Source: Streptomyces cadmiisoli
GTDB taxonomy: Bacteria > Actinomycetota > Actinomycetes > Streptomycetales > Streptomycetaceae
Reading direction: 5' to 3'
DNA: 64,000 bases
Assembly: GCF_003261055.1 (NCBI RefSeq)
Contig: NZ_CP030073.1
Coordinates: 8,122,001 to 8,186,000, forward strand
Under the pieces are notes generated by a model, which saw only the letters and a list, made by a program, of their open reading frames with translations, had not been told where the DNA came from and made no database searches. The stretch's first letter is position 1; each line of letters starts with the position of its first letter. Positions 1-7,840 of the stretch are shown one piece after another. The position numbers were made by a program, and so were the translations under genes.

Positions 1-43
1 CCTGTTCGCGCAGGGGAGAGGCGTAGGGGCGCTTGGTGGGCAT
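1..43 (-). CDS. TetR-family regulator, N-terminus only (cut by window edge)
   Basis: Only the first 14 codons are inside the window. They read MPTKRPYASPLREQ from an ATG whose complement lies at 41-43. Openings of the form RPYxSxLREQ are common at the start of Streptomyces TetR-type repressors, just before the first helix of the DNA-binding domain. An AGGA ribosome binding site lies just upstream. The gene faces away from the SnoaL-like gene, and a 13-base inverted repeat (78-90) sits between them. The family call rests on very few residues and is an inference. Confidence 0.5.
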   Translation of the reverse strand, partial: MPTKRPYASPLREQ

Positions 44-77
44 GAGGCCATCCTAGTCATCTTGATCACATGCCTAC

Positions 78-90
78 CCTAATCATTAGG
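78..90. promoter_or_regulatory. Inverted repeat CCTAATCATTAGG, candidate operator
   Basis: Perfect 6-base arms (CCTAAT/ATTAGG) flank a single central base in the divergent region between the leftward TetR-like gene and the SnoaL-like gene. The AT-rich site stands out from the GC-rich surroundings. Its position fits autoregulation by the TetR-like protein, which is inference. Confidence 0.45.
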
Positions 91-231
91 TGCTGTGTAA
101 CCTCAAATCACGGCTCGACGATCACGCTCGACACAGCTGTCACCCCCGCCCGCCGGGCAGGCCGACGTCGATGTCGACGCCGACGTCGTGAAGTCGGAGA
201 ACGTACGACCGTCGTGAGAGGTATGAACGCC

Positions 232-795
232 ATGGGAATGGACGCCACGCAGCTGGCCCACGGACTCTTCCGGGTCCTCGAGACGGGTGATCCGGCGCTG
301 GCCGTCGAGGTCGTCGGCGACGACTTCCACAACCGGGAGGCGGCCGTGTCGCCCAAGGCCTGTTCGCTTCCCGGGCCCGCGGGCGTTCTCGCCTCCGGTG
401 CGTGGATGCGGTCCGCCTTCAGCGACCTGCGCTTCGCCGTGCTCGGAGTCGCGGGCAACGACGAGCAGATCTGGGTGCGGCTGCGTATGCAGGGTCGTCA
501 CACCGGTCCGTTCGTCCGCTTCCGGCACGGCTCTCTCGATCAAGCCGTTCCGCCCACGGGCCGCGAGATCGACTTCGAGCAGATCCATGTGCTCCACCTC
601 CGTGACGGCAAGGTGGTCGGGCACGAGGCGGTCCGTGACGACGTGACCATGCTGGGGCAGCTCGGTGTCTTTCCTCCGGCGCCGGCCACCGGGCTGAACA
701 TGCTGGCCTGGCGAGTGACCGGACGGTCCGCCCGCGCCGCCGCCGATGTCACGGAGCGGGCGGCCGAAGCCGCCGCTCAGGTGCGCTCCCGGTAG
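232..795 (+). CDS. SnoaL-like / NTF2-fold polyketide cyclase-related protein
   Basis: The product is 187 residues and looks like a single SnoaL-like cone-shaped domain. The pattern is an N-terminal helix, a GDDFHNREA stretch, a central segment with hydrophobic strands (residues about 55-100), and the strand IHVLHLRDGKVVGHEAVRDDVTMLGQLG near residues 118-145, typical of SnoaL-type ester cyclases and hydrolases. The substrate cannot be deduced. I chose ATG 232 because GAGAGG at 216-221 lies ten bases upstream. ATG 223 is too close to that site, and the longer reading frame from 70 would cross the inverted repeat at 78-90. The gene is divergent from the TetR-like gene at the window edge, which may control it. 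The C-terminus (about 30 residues) is alanine/arginine-rich and probably flexible. Confidence 0.7.
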   Translation: MGMDATQLAHGLFRVLETGDPALAVEVVGDDFHNREAAVSPKACSLPGPAGVLASGAWMRSAFSDLRFAVLGVAGNDEQIWVRLRMQGRHTGPFVRFRHGSLDQAVPPTGREIDFEQIHVLHLRDGKVVGHEAVRDDVTMLGQLGVFPPAPATGLNMLAWRVTGRSARAAADVTERAAEAAAQVRSR

Positions 796-931
796 CCCGG
801 AGCCGGGCGCTTCGTCTCGGCGGGCGAAGCCTGCCTGGTGCGGGGTGCGTTCCCCGGTGGTCGTTCGTGCCGCCGGTCCAGGCCGTCCCGGTGCCGGCGC
901 CGGACCGCGCCGCACCCGCTCGTACCCTTGG

Positions 932-956
932 CTGAGGCTTTCCAGCTCAGTTTTTT
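932..956 (+). terminator. Weak hairpin followed by six T, possible intrinsic terminator
   Basis: CTGAG (932-936) pairs with CTCAG (946-950) and is followed directly by TTTTTT (951-956). T-tract terminators are unusual in this kind of genome. The element lies after the SnoaL-like gene and just before the HxlR promoter region. The stem is only five pairs, so the call is tentative. Confidence 0.3.
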
Positions 957-957
957 C

Positions 958-968
958 GTGAGACTCAC
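958..968. promoter_or_regulatory. GTGAGACTCAC palindrome, candidate HxlR autoregulatory operator
   Basis: Five-base arms GTGAG/CTCAC flank one central base. The site ends next to TAGGGT (969-974), a possible -10 element, right before the HxlR start codon. A copy with one changed arm base, GTAAGTCTCAC, lies at 1507-1517 in the promoter of the next gene. The shared sequence suggests one regulator binds both; the HxlR protein encoded between them is the obvious candidate. Confidence 0.55.
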
Positions 969-974
969 TAGGGT

Positions 975-1481
975 ATGGGCATGAAACGTACGTCGTTCGC
1001 CGACTGGCCGTGCTCGATCGCACGGACCGCCGACCTGCTGGGTGACCACTGGACGCCGCTCGTCGTGCGCGAGGCGTTCTACGGGATCCGTCGCTTCGAC
1101 GAGTTCCAACAGGAACTGGGCATCGCCCGCAACACCCTGACCGACCGGCTGCGACGCCTGGTCGACGAGGGGGTGCTGGAGAAGAGGCTCTACGAGACCG
1201 AGCCGCCACGCCATGAGTACCTCCTCACGGAGAAGGGGCGCGACCTGTTCGCCGTGCTGCTGACCATGTCCCGTTGGGGGGACCGGTGGCTGGCCGGCGA
1301 GGAGGGCGTCCCGGTCGTGGTGCACCACGACGCGTGCGGCCACGACACCAGCGCCGAACTGGTCTGTTCCGTATGCCGCAAGCCCCTGGTGGCCCAGGAG
1401 ACCTCGATGCGGATGGGGCCCGGCTACCCCGAGCGCCTCAGACGACGGCCGGACGTGCAGCGCCGGTTCGGAACGGCGTGA
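975..1481 (+). CDS. HxlR-family winged-helix transcriptional regulator
   Basis: The 168-residue product has the HxlR pattern: CSIARTADLLGDHWTPLVVREAFYG (residues 13-37), FDEFQQELGIARNTLTDRLRRLVDEGVLEKR for the recognition helix, and the wing YLLTEKGRDLFAVLL. Cys13 matches the N-terminal cysteine that is redox-sensitive in some HxlR/HypR relatives. The C-terminus adds a His/Cys cluster (His117, His118, Cys121, His123, Cys131, Cys134) that looks like a metal site and is not part of the minimal fold. ATG 975 follows TAGGG closely; ATG 981 is an alternative start. The gene carries a palindrome in its promoter and precedes the SRPBCC/oxidoreductase pair, which has a matching site, so it probably controls itself and that pair. 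Confidence 0.88.
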   Translation: MGMKRTSFADWPCSIARTADLLGDHWTPLVVREAFYGIRRFDEFQQELGIARNTLTDRLRRLVDEGVLEKRLYETEPPRHEYLLTEKGRDLFAVLLTMSRWGDRWLAGEEGVPVVVHHDACGHDTSAELVCSVCRKPLVAQETSMRMGPGYPERLRRRPDVQRRFGTA

Positions 1482-1499
1482 GCCCCACCGTCGCGCCTC

Positions 1500-1528
1500 T
1501 TGACAGGTAAGTCTCACAAAGAAACTCT
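1500..1528 (+). promoter_or_regulatory. Promoter with embedded operator before the SRPBCC gene
   Basis: TTGACA at 1500-1505 is a perfect -35 element. AACTCT at 1523-1528, 17 bases later, is a possible though weak -10 element. Between them at 1507-1517 lies GTAAGTCTCAC, which matches the inverted complement of the HxlR-promoter palindrome at 958-968 with one mismatch. A regulator bound there would block RNA polymerase. Because the TTG at 1500 is part of this promoter, it is unlikely to be a start codon. Confidence 0.55.
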
Positions 1529-1565
1529 GTTGGCCACATTCTCGATGGCGAGGAGGCCGAGGGAC

Positions 1566-2072
1566 GTGGAGTGGACGGGCGCGCGTTACGCCGACAAACC
1601 CACTGTGGAGGTGCGGACCTGGATCGATGCCACGCCGGACCGCGTCTGGGCCCTGGTGAGCGACATCGCGGTGATGCCGACGATGAGCGAGGAACTCCAG
1701 TCGGTGGAATGGCTCGACGGCGCCGAAGGACCGGCCGTGGGCGCCCGGTTCCTCGGCCGCAGCAGGCACGATTCGTTCGGGGAGTGGTCGACGACCTCGC
1801 ACGTGATCGAGTGCGAGCCGGGACATGTGCTCGCCTGGGCGGTGGAGGACCCCACCGACCCCTCCGCGGTCTGGCGCTTCCGGCTCCGGCCGCGGGACGG
1901 CGGGACGGAACTGTCCGAGTGGATGCAGCTCGGCCCGGGACGCTCCGGCCTGTCCTTCGCCATCGACACGATGCCGGACAAGGAGCAGAAGATCGTGTTC
2001 GTGCGACTGCGTGAGTTCGAGCGGAGCATCACCGCGACCCTGGAGCAGATCAAGCAGCGGGCGGAGGCGTGA
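1566..2072 (+). CDS. SRPBCC / START-like polyketide cyclase-dehydrase family protein
   Basis: The 168-residue product has the SRPBCC plan: strand VEVRTWIDATPDRVWALVSDI near the start, VEWLDGAEGPAVGARFLGR in the middle, strands such as HVLAWAVEDPTDPSAVWRFRLRP, and a long C-terminal helix (VRLREFERSITATLEQIKQRAE). These proteins form a hydrophobic cavity for lipids or polyketide-like ligands, and the ligand here is unknown. GTG 1566 is preferred because AGGAGG at 1551-1556 lies nine bases upstream; ATG 1545 is an alternative. The stop overlaps the ATG of the next gene (TGATG), so the pair is translationally coupled and probably shares a substrate. Confidence 0.8.
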   Translation: MEWTGARYADKPTVEVRTWIDATPDRVWALVSDIAVMPTMSEELQSVEWLDGAEGPAVGARFLGRSRHDSFGEWSTTSHVIECEPGHVLAWAVEDPTDPSAVWRFRLRPRDGGTELSEWMQLGPGRSGLSFAIDTMPDKEQKIVFVRLREFERSITATLEQIKQRAEA

Positions 2073-3130
2073 TGCGCACGGCCACCACCGTCGAGGCCTC
2101 GACCGACGGGAACTGGGCTCAGCAGGCGGACTTCGTGGTCGAGGCGGAGAAGCTGGGCCTGGACATCTGCTGGGTCGCCGAGGCCTGGGGCTCCGACGCA
2201 CCCTCCGCGCTGGGCTACTACGCCGCGCTCACCGACCGGATGCTGCTGGGATCCGGCGTCATCCAACTGGGCACCCGCACGCCGACAGCCGTCGCGCAGA
2301 CCGCCATCACACTGTCCAACCTCTCCGCTGGGCGCTTCCTGCTCGGCCTCGGTGCCTCGGGCCCGCAGGTGATGGAGGGACTGCACGGCGTCCCCTTCGC
2401 CCGGCCCCTGCGCCGTATGCGGGAGACCGTCGAGATCGTCCAGCGGCTGTTCGACGGCGGCAAACTCTCCTACTCCGGCGCGGAGTTCACCGTTCCGCTG
2501 CCCGGCGGTGACGCGGTTCCGATGCGGCTGTCGATGCGCTCCGAGCACCGGATCCCCGTCTACCTGGCCGCGCTGTCACCGGCCATGCTCCGCCTGACGG
2601 GCGAGATCGCCGACGGCTGGCTGGGGACGAGCTTCGTCCCGGAGGGCGCGGCGGACGCGTACTTCGCCCACCTGGACGACGGCCTGGCGCTCAGCGGCCG
2701 GTCACGGGCCGCGCTGGACGTGTGCCAAGGAGCCGAGGTCGCCTTCGCGTCCGACGAGGAGTCCCTCGGCGCGATGACCGCCCGGCGCAAGAAGGAACTG
2801 GCCTTCAGCCTCGGCGGGATGGGATCGGCCGCCACCAACTTCTACAACAACGCCTACAGCCGCCAGGGCTGGGCCGAGGTCGCCGCCGAGGTCCGCGAGC
2901 GATGGCAGAGCGGCGACCGGGACGGCGCGGCGGCGCTGGTGACGGACGAGATGGTCCTCAGTACGACGCTGATCGGCACCGAAGCCATGGTCCGCGACCG
3001 GCTCCGGGTGTGGCGCGAGGCCGGCGTCGACACCGTACGCCTCTATCCGGCGGGGGAGACCCTGGAAGCCCGGCTGAACACCCTGGCCAGGGCGATCGAA
3101 CTGGTGCGGGACGGCGACGGCGCTGCCTGA
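2072..3130 (+). CDS. LLM-class (luciferase-like) F420- or flavin-dependent oxidoreductase
   Basis: The 352-residue product has the luciferase-like TIM barrel signature. It includes ADFVVEAEKLGLDICWVAEAWGSDAPSALGYYAALTDRMLLGSGV, then QTAITLSNLSAGRFLLGLGASGPQVMEGLHGVPFARPLRRMRETVEIVQRLF in the first half and IPVYLAALSPAMLRLTGEIADGWLGTSFVPE later. Streptomyces members usually use coenzyme F420, though FMN cannot be excluded. ATG 2072 overlaps the stop of the SRPBCC gene and GTG 2069 is also possible. Pairing with a START-like cavity protein and an HxlR regulator suggests oxidation or reduction of a hydrophobic or xenobiotic compound; this is inference. A strong hairpin follows the stop. Confidence 0.87.
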   Translation: MRTATTVEASTDGNWAQQADFVVEAEKLGLDICWVAEAWGSDAPSALGYYAALTDRMLLGSGVIQLGTRTPTAVAQTAITLSNLSAGRFLLGLGASGPQVMEGLHGVPFARPLRRMRETVEIVQRLFDGGKLSYSGAEFTVPLPGGDAVPMRLSMRSEHRIPVYLAALSPAMLRLTGEIADGWLGTSFVPEGAADAYFAHLDDGLALSGRSRAALDVCQGAEVAFASDEESLGAMTARRKKELAFSLGGMGSAATNFYNNAYSRQGWAEVAAEVRERWQSGDRDGAAALVTDEMVLSTTLIGTEAMVRDRLRVWREAGVDTVRLYPAGETLEARLNTLARAIELVRDGDGAA

Positions 3131-3153
3131 GTCCGCTGATCGCCGGCTGCCGA

Positions 3154-3191
3154 GGGCCGGGTGAGCGACGGCCCGTGCGCTCACCCGGCCC
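3154..3191. terminator. Bidirectional terminator hairpin
   Basis: A 14-base stem (3154-3167 pairs with 3178-3191, GGGCCGGGTGAGCG against its complement) closes a 10-base loop. It lies between the convergent oxidoreductase (+) and acyltransferase (-) genes and can serve both strands. There is no T tract, which is usual for such hairpins in Streptomyces. Confidence 0.75.
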
Positions 3192-3204
3192 CGATCCGAG
3201 CCGG

Positions 3205-4065
3205 TCACCTGCGACGGGGCGGGTCGTCGCCCTCCAGCATCTGCGCGATCCGGTCCCGGGCCTGCTCGGGCCCGACGAGGTGTTGGGGCCCCGCGAACTC
3301 CAGCCGCACCGGGGACCGGTGGCAGCGCCGGGCGTTCTTGGCCAGGACGCCGGCCGTACCGGAGATCGCCACGGGCACGACGGGGACACCGGCCGTGCGT
3401 GCCAGGTCGAAGGCTCCCGTGTGGAAGCGGCCGAGGCCGGTCCCCGTGCCACGCGTTCCTTCCGGGAAGACCACCACGATTCCCTCGGCATCGAGGAAGC
3501 CGACCGCGCTCAGGAGGTCCTCGCGACCGCCGCCGGCCCGCCGGACCGGGAACCCGCCGACCAGCCACCGGCAGAAGTACCGGCGGTGCCTGCGGGCGAA
3601 CCAGTGGTCGGCCGCCGCGGCCACCCGCGGCCTGCCGCGTGCCGACAGCGCCGCCAGCAGCGCCGGAGCGTCGGCGTGCGAGCGGTGATTGGCCACCACG
3701 ACGCAGGGACCGTCGGGGACGGGACCCGCCACGGTCAGTCCCCCCAGTGCCGTGACGGTGGACCGCCACAGGGCCCGCCGTACGGCCGCCACGCCGACGT
3801 GCAGACCACGGAGCACCGCGGAGGAGCCGCCGGGCCGGACGGTGCCGTGGGGGCGCAACACCCCGCCCCACAGTCCGGCTTCGCGTACGCGCGCCGCCGA
3901 CTCCACCACGGCCACGCTCAGAGCCAGTACCAGCACGTCCTGCGACTGCTCCACGAACCACAGACCGAGAGGGGCCAGGGAGCCGAGCCACGAGCGGACC
4001 GCGGTGGACGCGGGACGGGCCCGTGCCGGCTCGGCGGGAGTCCCGCGACGTCCGATTCGGAACAT
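3205..4065 (-). CDS. 1-acyl-sn-glycerol-3-phosphate acyltransferase (PlsC-like)
   Basis: The 286-residue product carries both hallmark PlsC/LPLAT motifs. NHRSHAD (Asn126-Asp132) is the catalytic NHxxxxD box, and FPEGTRG (200-206) is the phosphate-binding box. A hydrophobic segment near residues 25-55 (GSLAPLGLWFVEQSQDVLVLALSVAVV) may anchor the protein to the membrane. The reaction would transfer an acyl chain to lysophosphatidate or a similar acceptor. The start is ATG 4065, six bases after GGGAGG; the reading frame extends to 4233 but that stretch has no good ribosome site. The gene stands alone, convergent with the oxidoreductase and divergent from the next regulator. Confidence 0.85.
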   Translation of the reverse strand: MFRIGRRGTPAEPARARPASTAVRSWLGSLAPLGLWFVEQSQDVLVLALSVAVVESAARVREAGLWGGVLRPHGTVRPGGSSAVLRGLHVGVAAVRRALWRSTVTALGGLTVAGPVPDGPCVVVANHRSHADAPALLAALSARGRPRVAAAADHWFARRHRRYFCRWLVGGFPVRRAGGGREDLLSAVGFLDAEGIVVVFPEGTRGTGTGLGRFHTGAFDLARTAGVPVVPVAISGTAGVLAKNARRCHRSPVRLEFAGPQHLVGPEQARDRIAQMLEGDDPPRRR

Positions 4066-4248
4066 GTTCACCTCCCACACGCACCCGTGACACCCGACCG
4101 TCTGTCCGGGCCTCGGATGGAGGACCACGAAAACACCACCGGTCGGTGGCGGGTCAGGGCGCACGAGGGGGCTCATAGCGCCACTCATGGGCCCAAAGGC
4201 CCGTGATGTGCGGCACGCTTGAGTTCCACCCACGAGGGCGGTGATCCT

Positions 4249-5661
4249 GTGAGCACTTCACCGGCGGCACGCGGCGACACGTCCCGGCAGGCCTCGAGCA
4301 CGCCGGCTCCGAACAGCCACCTCCTGCGGTTGCTGGAGCTGTCGGGCCTGAGCCACAAGGCGTTGGCCAGGCGGGTCAACGAACTGGCCGCCCTGCGCGG
4401 TCTGTCCCGTTGCTACACCCACACCTCGGTCGCCAACTGGTGCCGCAGAGGCATGGTGCCCCGGCATCCGGCTCCACAGCTGATCGCCGAGACCTTCTCG
4501 GAACGCCTCGCCCGCCGCGTGACCGTCGTCGAGACGGGTCTCGTCGCCGCTCCGGGAGCCGGGCAGGAGCCCGGTGACGGGCTCGGCTTCCCCCGGACCA
4601 AGACCGCCGCGCTCGTCGAAGCGGCCGACTACTGGAGCCACGTGAACAGACGCGAATTCATCAGCAGCGCGCCCTTCACCGTCTCTGCCTTCTCCACCCC
4701 CTTCCTGCGCTGGCTGACACAGCCCGCGGACGGCGCCCACGCACCCGGCGACGGGCCCCGGGTCGGCGCGGAAGAGGTCGGCGAGTTGCAACGCGCCGCC
4801 GACGAAGTGCGTCGCTGGGACTCCCGCTACGGCGGCGGCAGCTGGCGTACGGCCTCGGTGCCCGCGCGTCTGTTCACGCAGACCGCCCCGCTGCTGCGCG
4901 GCTCCTACTCGGAGAAGGTCGGCGCCCAGTTGTTCGGTGCCGCCTCCCAACTGGCCAGGCTCGCCGGGTGGGTCGCGTTCGACGCGGGCAGGGACCAGGT
5001 CGCGCAGCGGCACTTCATCCAGTCCCTGCGGCTCGCGCGCGCGGCGGACGACCGTGCGCTCGGCGCCTACGTCCTGACCACCATGGCCATGCAGGCCCTG
5101 CTGCGGGGACACCCGCAAGAGGCGATCGACATGACGCAGGGCGCGTACCTGCGGGCCGGCGGTCCGCAGGCGGCCTCGGTCCGCGGTTTCGCCAAGCTCA
5201 TCGAGGCCCGCGCACACGCCCGGGTGGGCGACGAGCCGTCGGCCTGCCGCGCCCTGGCGACCGCCGAGGACCTCTGCGTCAGGGGCCACGGCGCACCGGA
5301 CACCCCGGAGTGGATCGACTTCTTCGGGCACGCACGGATCGTCACCGACGCGGTCGAGGTCTTCCGCGACCTGAACAAGCCGGACGTCGCGCTTCGCTGG
5401 GACAACATGGCGGCCCTGCCCGCCAACCGCTACACACGGTGCCACGGCATGCGCCTGGCCGTCGTCGGAACGACACACGCCCAGCGGGGGGAACTGGACG
5501 CCGCCCTGCATGCCGGGCGGCAGTGCCTGGACGTGCTCAGAACCGTCGAGTCCGAGCGTGCCAAGGAACACCTGCGCACCCTCGGATCCCACCTCGCCCG
5601 CTGGCGCACCGCACCGGAGGCCCGTCCCTTCCTCGCCGAACTGTCCGCCTGCGCCCGGTGA
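4249..5661 (+). CDS. Helix-turn-helix regulator with TPR-like C-terminal region
   Basis: The 470-residue product opens with a probable DNA-binding segment (LLRLLELSGLSHKALARRVNELAALRG...THTSVANWCRRGMVP, residues about 25-75). A long helical region follows with repeat-like motifs such as RAADDRALGAYVLTTMAMQALLRGHPQEAIDMTQGAYLRA and RGELDAALHAGRQCLDVLRTV, which look like TPR units. This architecture is frequent among Streptomyces developmental or pleiotropic regulators (NsdA-like proteins are one example, a resemblance I cannot prove). An internal NRREFISS near residue 140 mimics a twin-arginine motif but is not at the N-terminus. GTG 4249 is chosen for the GAGGG upstream. The gene is divergent from the acyltransferase. 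Confidence 0.7.
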   Translation: MSTSPAARGDTSRQASSTPAPNSHLLRLLELSGLSHKALARRVNELAALRGLSRCYTHTSVANWCRRGMVPRHPAPQLIAETFSERLARRVTVVETGLVAAPGAGQEPGDGLGFPRTKTAALVEAADYWSHVNRREFISSAPFTVSAFSTPFLRWLTQPADGAHAPGDGPRVGAEEVGELQRAADEVRRWDSRYGGGSWRTASVPARLFTQTAPLLRGSYSEKVGAQLFGAASQLARLAGWVAFDAGRDQVAQRHFIQSLRLARAADDRALGAYVLTTMAMQALLRGHPQEAIDMTQGAYLRAGGPQAASVRGFAKLIEARAHARVGDEPSACRALATAEDLCVRGHGAPDTPEWIDFFGHARIVTDAVEVFRDLNKPDVALRWDNMAALPANRYTRCHGMRLAVVGTTHAQRGELDAALHAGRQCLDVLRTVESERAKEHLRTLGSHLARWRTAPEARPFLAELSACAR

Positions 5662-5882
5662 GCCTCACAGCCTCACACACGGTGGCCGGTCGCCCGACGG
5701 GAACCCTCCGCGGTGGCGGGTGCCGGAGTGCCCGACTTACAGTGAAGGAGGTGTTTCCCGCCACGTCTTTCCACGCTGATCGGCCGATTCGTCCACGCCC
5801 GGCCGGTTCCGACGGCCACGGGACAGGTGTCTCCGGGGGTGCGTGACGGCCCGCCCGTGATGACCGGGAAGGGGTTTGGCTC

Positions 5883-6977
5883 ATGGCCCGATGCTCTCCA
5901 GGGCCGGTTCCCCAGTCGGTGTTGGCGCCGCTGACCGCTGCCGCGATCTTCCTGGTGGTGACGGTGGATCCGGGCGGCGAGCGGGTGGTGCGCGGGCTGC
6001 TCTCCGATATGACGGGGTTGCAACGGGCGGTCGGCTTCCGGGCTCCGAACGGGAAGCTGAGTTGCGTCACCGGCATCGGGCCGAAGGTGTGGGGACGCCT
6101 CTTCACCGGGCCGCGCCCCGCGGAGTTGCACCCGTTCCGTGAGCTGGTCGGGGCCCGGCACCGTGCGGTGTCGACCCCCGGCGATCTGCTCTTCCACATC
6201 CGGGCCGCCCGGCTGGACCTCTGCTTCGGGCTGGCCGCCGAGATCATGGAGCGTCTCCGCGGCAGTGTCACGGTGTTCGACGAGGTCCATGGGTTCAAGT
6301 ACTTCGACGTGCGTGACCTGCTCGGCTTCGTGGACGGGACCGAGAACCCGGTGGGGCCGGTGGCGAGTGCGGCGGTCCTGATCGGCGACGAGGACCCGCA
6401 GTTCACGGGAGGCAGCTATGTGATCGTCCAGAAGTACCTCCATGACCTGCGGGCGTGGAACGCCCTTCCGGTGGAGGCGCAGGAGATGGTGATCGGACGG
6501 AGGAAGCTGTCCGACATCGAACTCGCCGACGAGATCAAGCCGCCGGACTCCCATGTGGCCCTGACCACCATCGAGGATCCGGACGGGACGAAACACGAGA
6601 TCCTGCGCGACAACATGCCCTTCGGCAGCGTGGGGGAGGGCGAGTTCGGCACCTACTTCATCGGCTACGCCCGCACCCCCACGGTGACCGAGACGATGCT
6701 GGAGCGCATGTTCCTGGGCGACCCCCCGGCGTCCCACGACCGCATCCTGGACTTCTCGACCGCGGTCACGGGATCGCTGTTCCACGTGCCGACGACCGAT
6801 TTCCTCGACGACCTGCCCGATCCGCCCGCCGCGGGCGTGAAGACCGACGCCGACGCCGATGCGGAAGCCGATGCCGATGCTGACGTGCCGTCGGACGCCG
6901 GAGCCGGTCCGGTGGACGTCACCCTGGGGATCGGCGACCTGAAGGCGAGCACCACCGATGAACAACCTGCATCGTGA
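5883..6977 (+). CDS. dyp: DyP-type heme peroxidase with encapsulin-targeting tail
   Basis: The 364-residue product has the DyP signature GFVDGTENP (148-156), with Asp151 as the likely distal catalytic acid. His224 is the likely proximal heme ligand, and FGTYFIGYARTPTVTE follows. The N-terminus (PQSVLAPLTAAAIFLVVTVD) is typical of the cytoplasmic encapsulated subgroup and is not a signal peptide. After the fold ends near residue 315 comes a flexible Asp-Ala linker (about 321-340), then VTLGIGDLKAS (347-356), which closely resembles the LGIGxLKxS cargo peptide that loads DyP into family 1 encapsulins. ATG 5883 follows GGGAAGGGG. The 3' end overlaps the encapsulin gene by 20 bases, so the two are co-translated. 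The likely role is peroxide-dependent oxidation inside a protein shell. Confidence 0.95.
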   Translation: MARCSPGPVPQSVLAPLTAAAIFLVVTVDPGGERVVRGLLSDMTGLQRAVGFRAPNGKLSCVTGIGPKVWGRLFTGPRPAELHPFRELVGARHRAVSTPGDLLFHIRAARLDLCFGLAAEIMERLRGSVTVFDEVHGFKYFDVRDLLGFVDGTENPVGPVASAAVLIGDEDPQFTGGSYVIVQKYLHDLRAWNALPVEAQEMVIGRRKLSDIELADEIKPPDSHVALTTIEDPDGTKHEILRDNMPFGSVGEGEFGTYFIGYARTPTVTETMLERMFLGDPPASHDRILDFSTAVTGSLFHVPTTDFLDDLPDPPAAGVKTDADADAEADADADVPSDAGAGPVDVTLGIGDLKASTTDEQPAS

Positions 6978-7779
6978 ACTGGCGCCCATCTCCGACGTCG
7001 CATGGGCCGACCTCGAGGAAGAAGCGCGACGCACGTTCAGGCGCCATGTGGCGGCCCGCCGGATCGTCGACGTCCCGGAGCCGGGCGGTCCGGAACTCGC
7101 CGCGGTGGGCACCGGCCATCTGGGCGCCGTGGACGCTCCGGCCGAGGGCGTCGTCGCGCACACGCGCCGCTCCCAGCCCGTCGTCGAGCTGCGTGTGCCC
7201 TTCACCGTGGATCGCCGGCAGGTCGACGACGTCGCGCGAGGGGCGAAGGACGCGGACTGGCAGCCCGTCAAGGACGCCGCCCGCCAGATGGCGTTCGCCG
7301 AGGACCGGGCGGTGTTCGAAGGGTACGCCGCGGCCGGCATCACGGGCCTTCGCGAAGGCTCCTCGAACCCGCCCCTGACGTTGCCGCAGGACGTGCGCGA
7401 CTATCCGGACGCCGTCAGTCAGGCCGTGTCCGCGCTGCGCCTGGCCGGTGTCGGCGGCGCGTACACGCTGGCGCTCAGTGCCGAGGCGTACACGGCCGTC
7501 AGCGAAACCGCCGACCACGGATACCCGATCATCAAGCACATCGGCCCGCTGCTGGACGGCGACATCGTCTGGGCGCCCGCGATCGACGGGGCGTTCCTGC
7601 TGTCCACGCGGGGCGGAGACTTCGAACTGCGGCTGGGCCAGGACCTGTCCATCGGCTACCTGTCGCACAACGACAGCAGCGTACGGCTGTACTTCCAGGA
7701 GACGCTGACCTTCCTGGTGTACACCTCCGAGGCCGTGGTGGCACTGGCGGCGGCGGGACCGACGGCCGGCGGCGGATGA
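6958..7779 (+). CDS. Family 1 encapsulin shell protein (linocin M18 / HK97 fold)
   Basis: The 273-residue product matches family 1 encapsulins along its whole length. Landmarks are MNNLHRELAPISDVAWADLEEEARRTFRRHVAARRIVDV at the N-terminus, FTVDRRQVDDVARGAKDADWQPVKDAARQMAFAEDRAVFEGY in the middle, and IKHIGPLLDGDIVWAPAIDGAFLLSTRGGDFELRLGQDLSIGYLSHN near the end. It should self-assemble into a hollow icosahedral shell that binds cargo by a C-terminal peptide on its inner face. The overlapping upstream peroxidase carries exactly such a peptide. No ferritin-like or other tagged cargo is visible in the window, so DyP is the probable main cargo. Confidence 0.95.
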   Translation: MNNLHRELAPISDVAWADLEEEARRTFRRHVAARRIVDVPEPGGPELAAVGTGHLGAVDAPAEGVVAHTRRSQPVVELRVPFTVDRRQVDDVARGAKDADWQPVKDAARQMAFAEDRAVFEGYAAAGITGLREGSSNPPLTLPQDVRDYPDAVSQAVSALRLAGVGGAYTLALSAEAYTAVSETADHGYPIIKHIGPLLDGDIVWAPAIDGAFLLSTRGGDFELRLGQDLSIGYLSHNDSSVRLYFQETLTFLVYTSEAVVALAAAGPTAGGG

Positions 7780-7840
7780 GCCCGCTCGACGCGGCGGGCC
7801 GGATACGGGCTTGTTCGGCGGGCGCGTGTCGGGGGAGACT

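Noticed and set aside
70..231. Longer start for the SnoaL-like protein
   Set aside because: The extension would cover the inverted repeat at 78-90, has an Arg-rich non-family sequence, and lacks a ribosome site.
1500..1565. TTG 1500 as start of the SRPBCC protein
   Set aside because: TTGACA at this place looks like a -35 element with an operator behind it, and GTG 1566 has AGGAGG in place.
4660..4700. Twin-arginine-like NRREFISS in the TPR-like regulator
   Set aside because: It lies about 140 residues into the protein after a DNA-binding segment, so it cannot act as an N-terminal export signal.
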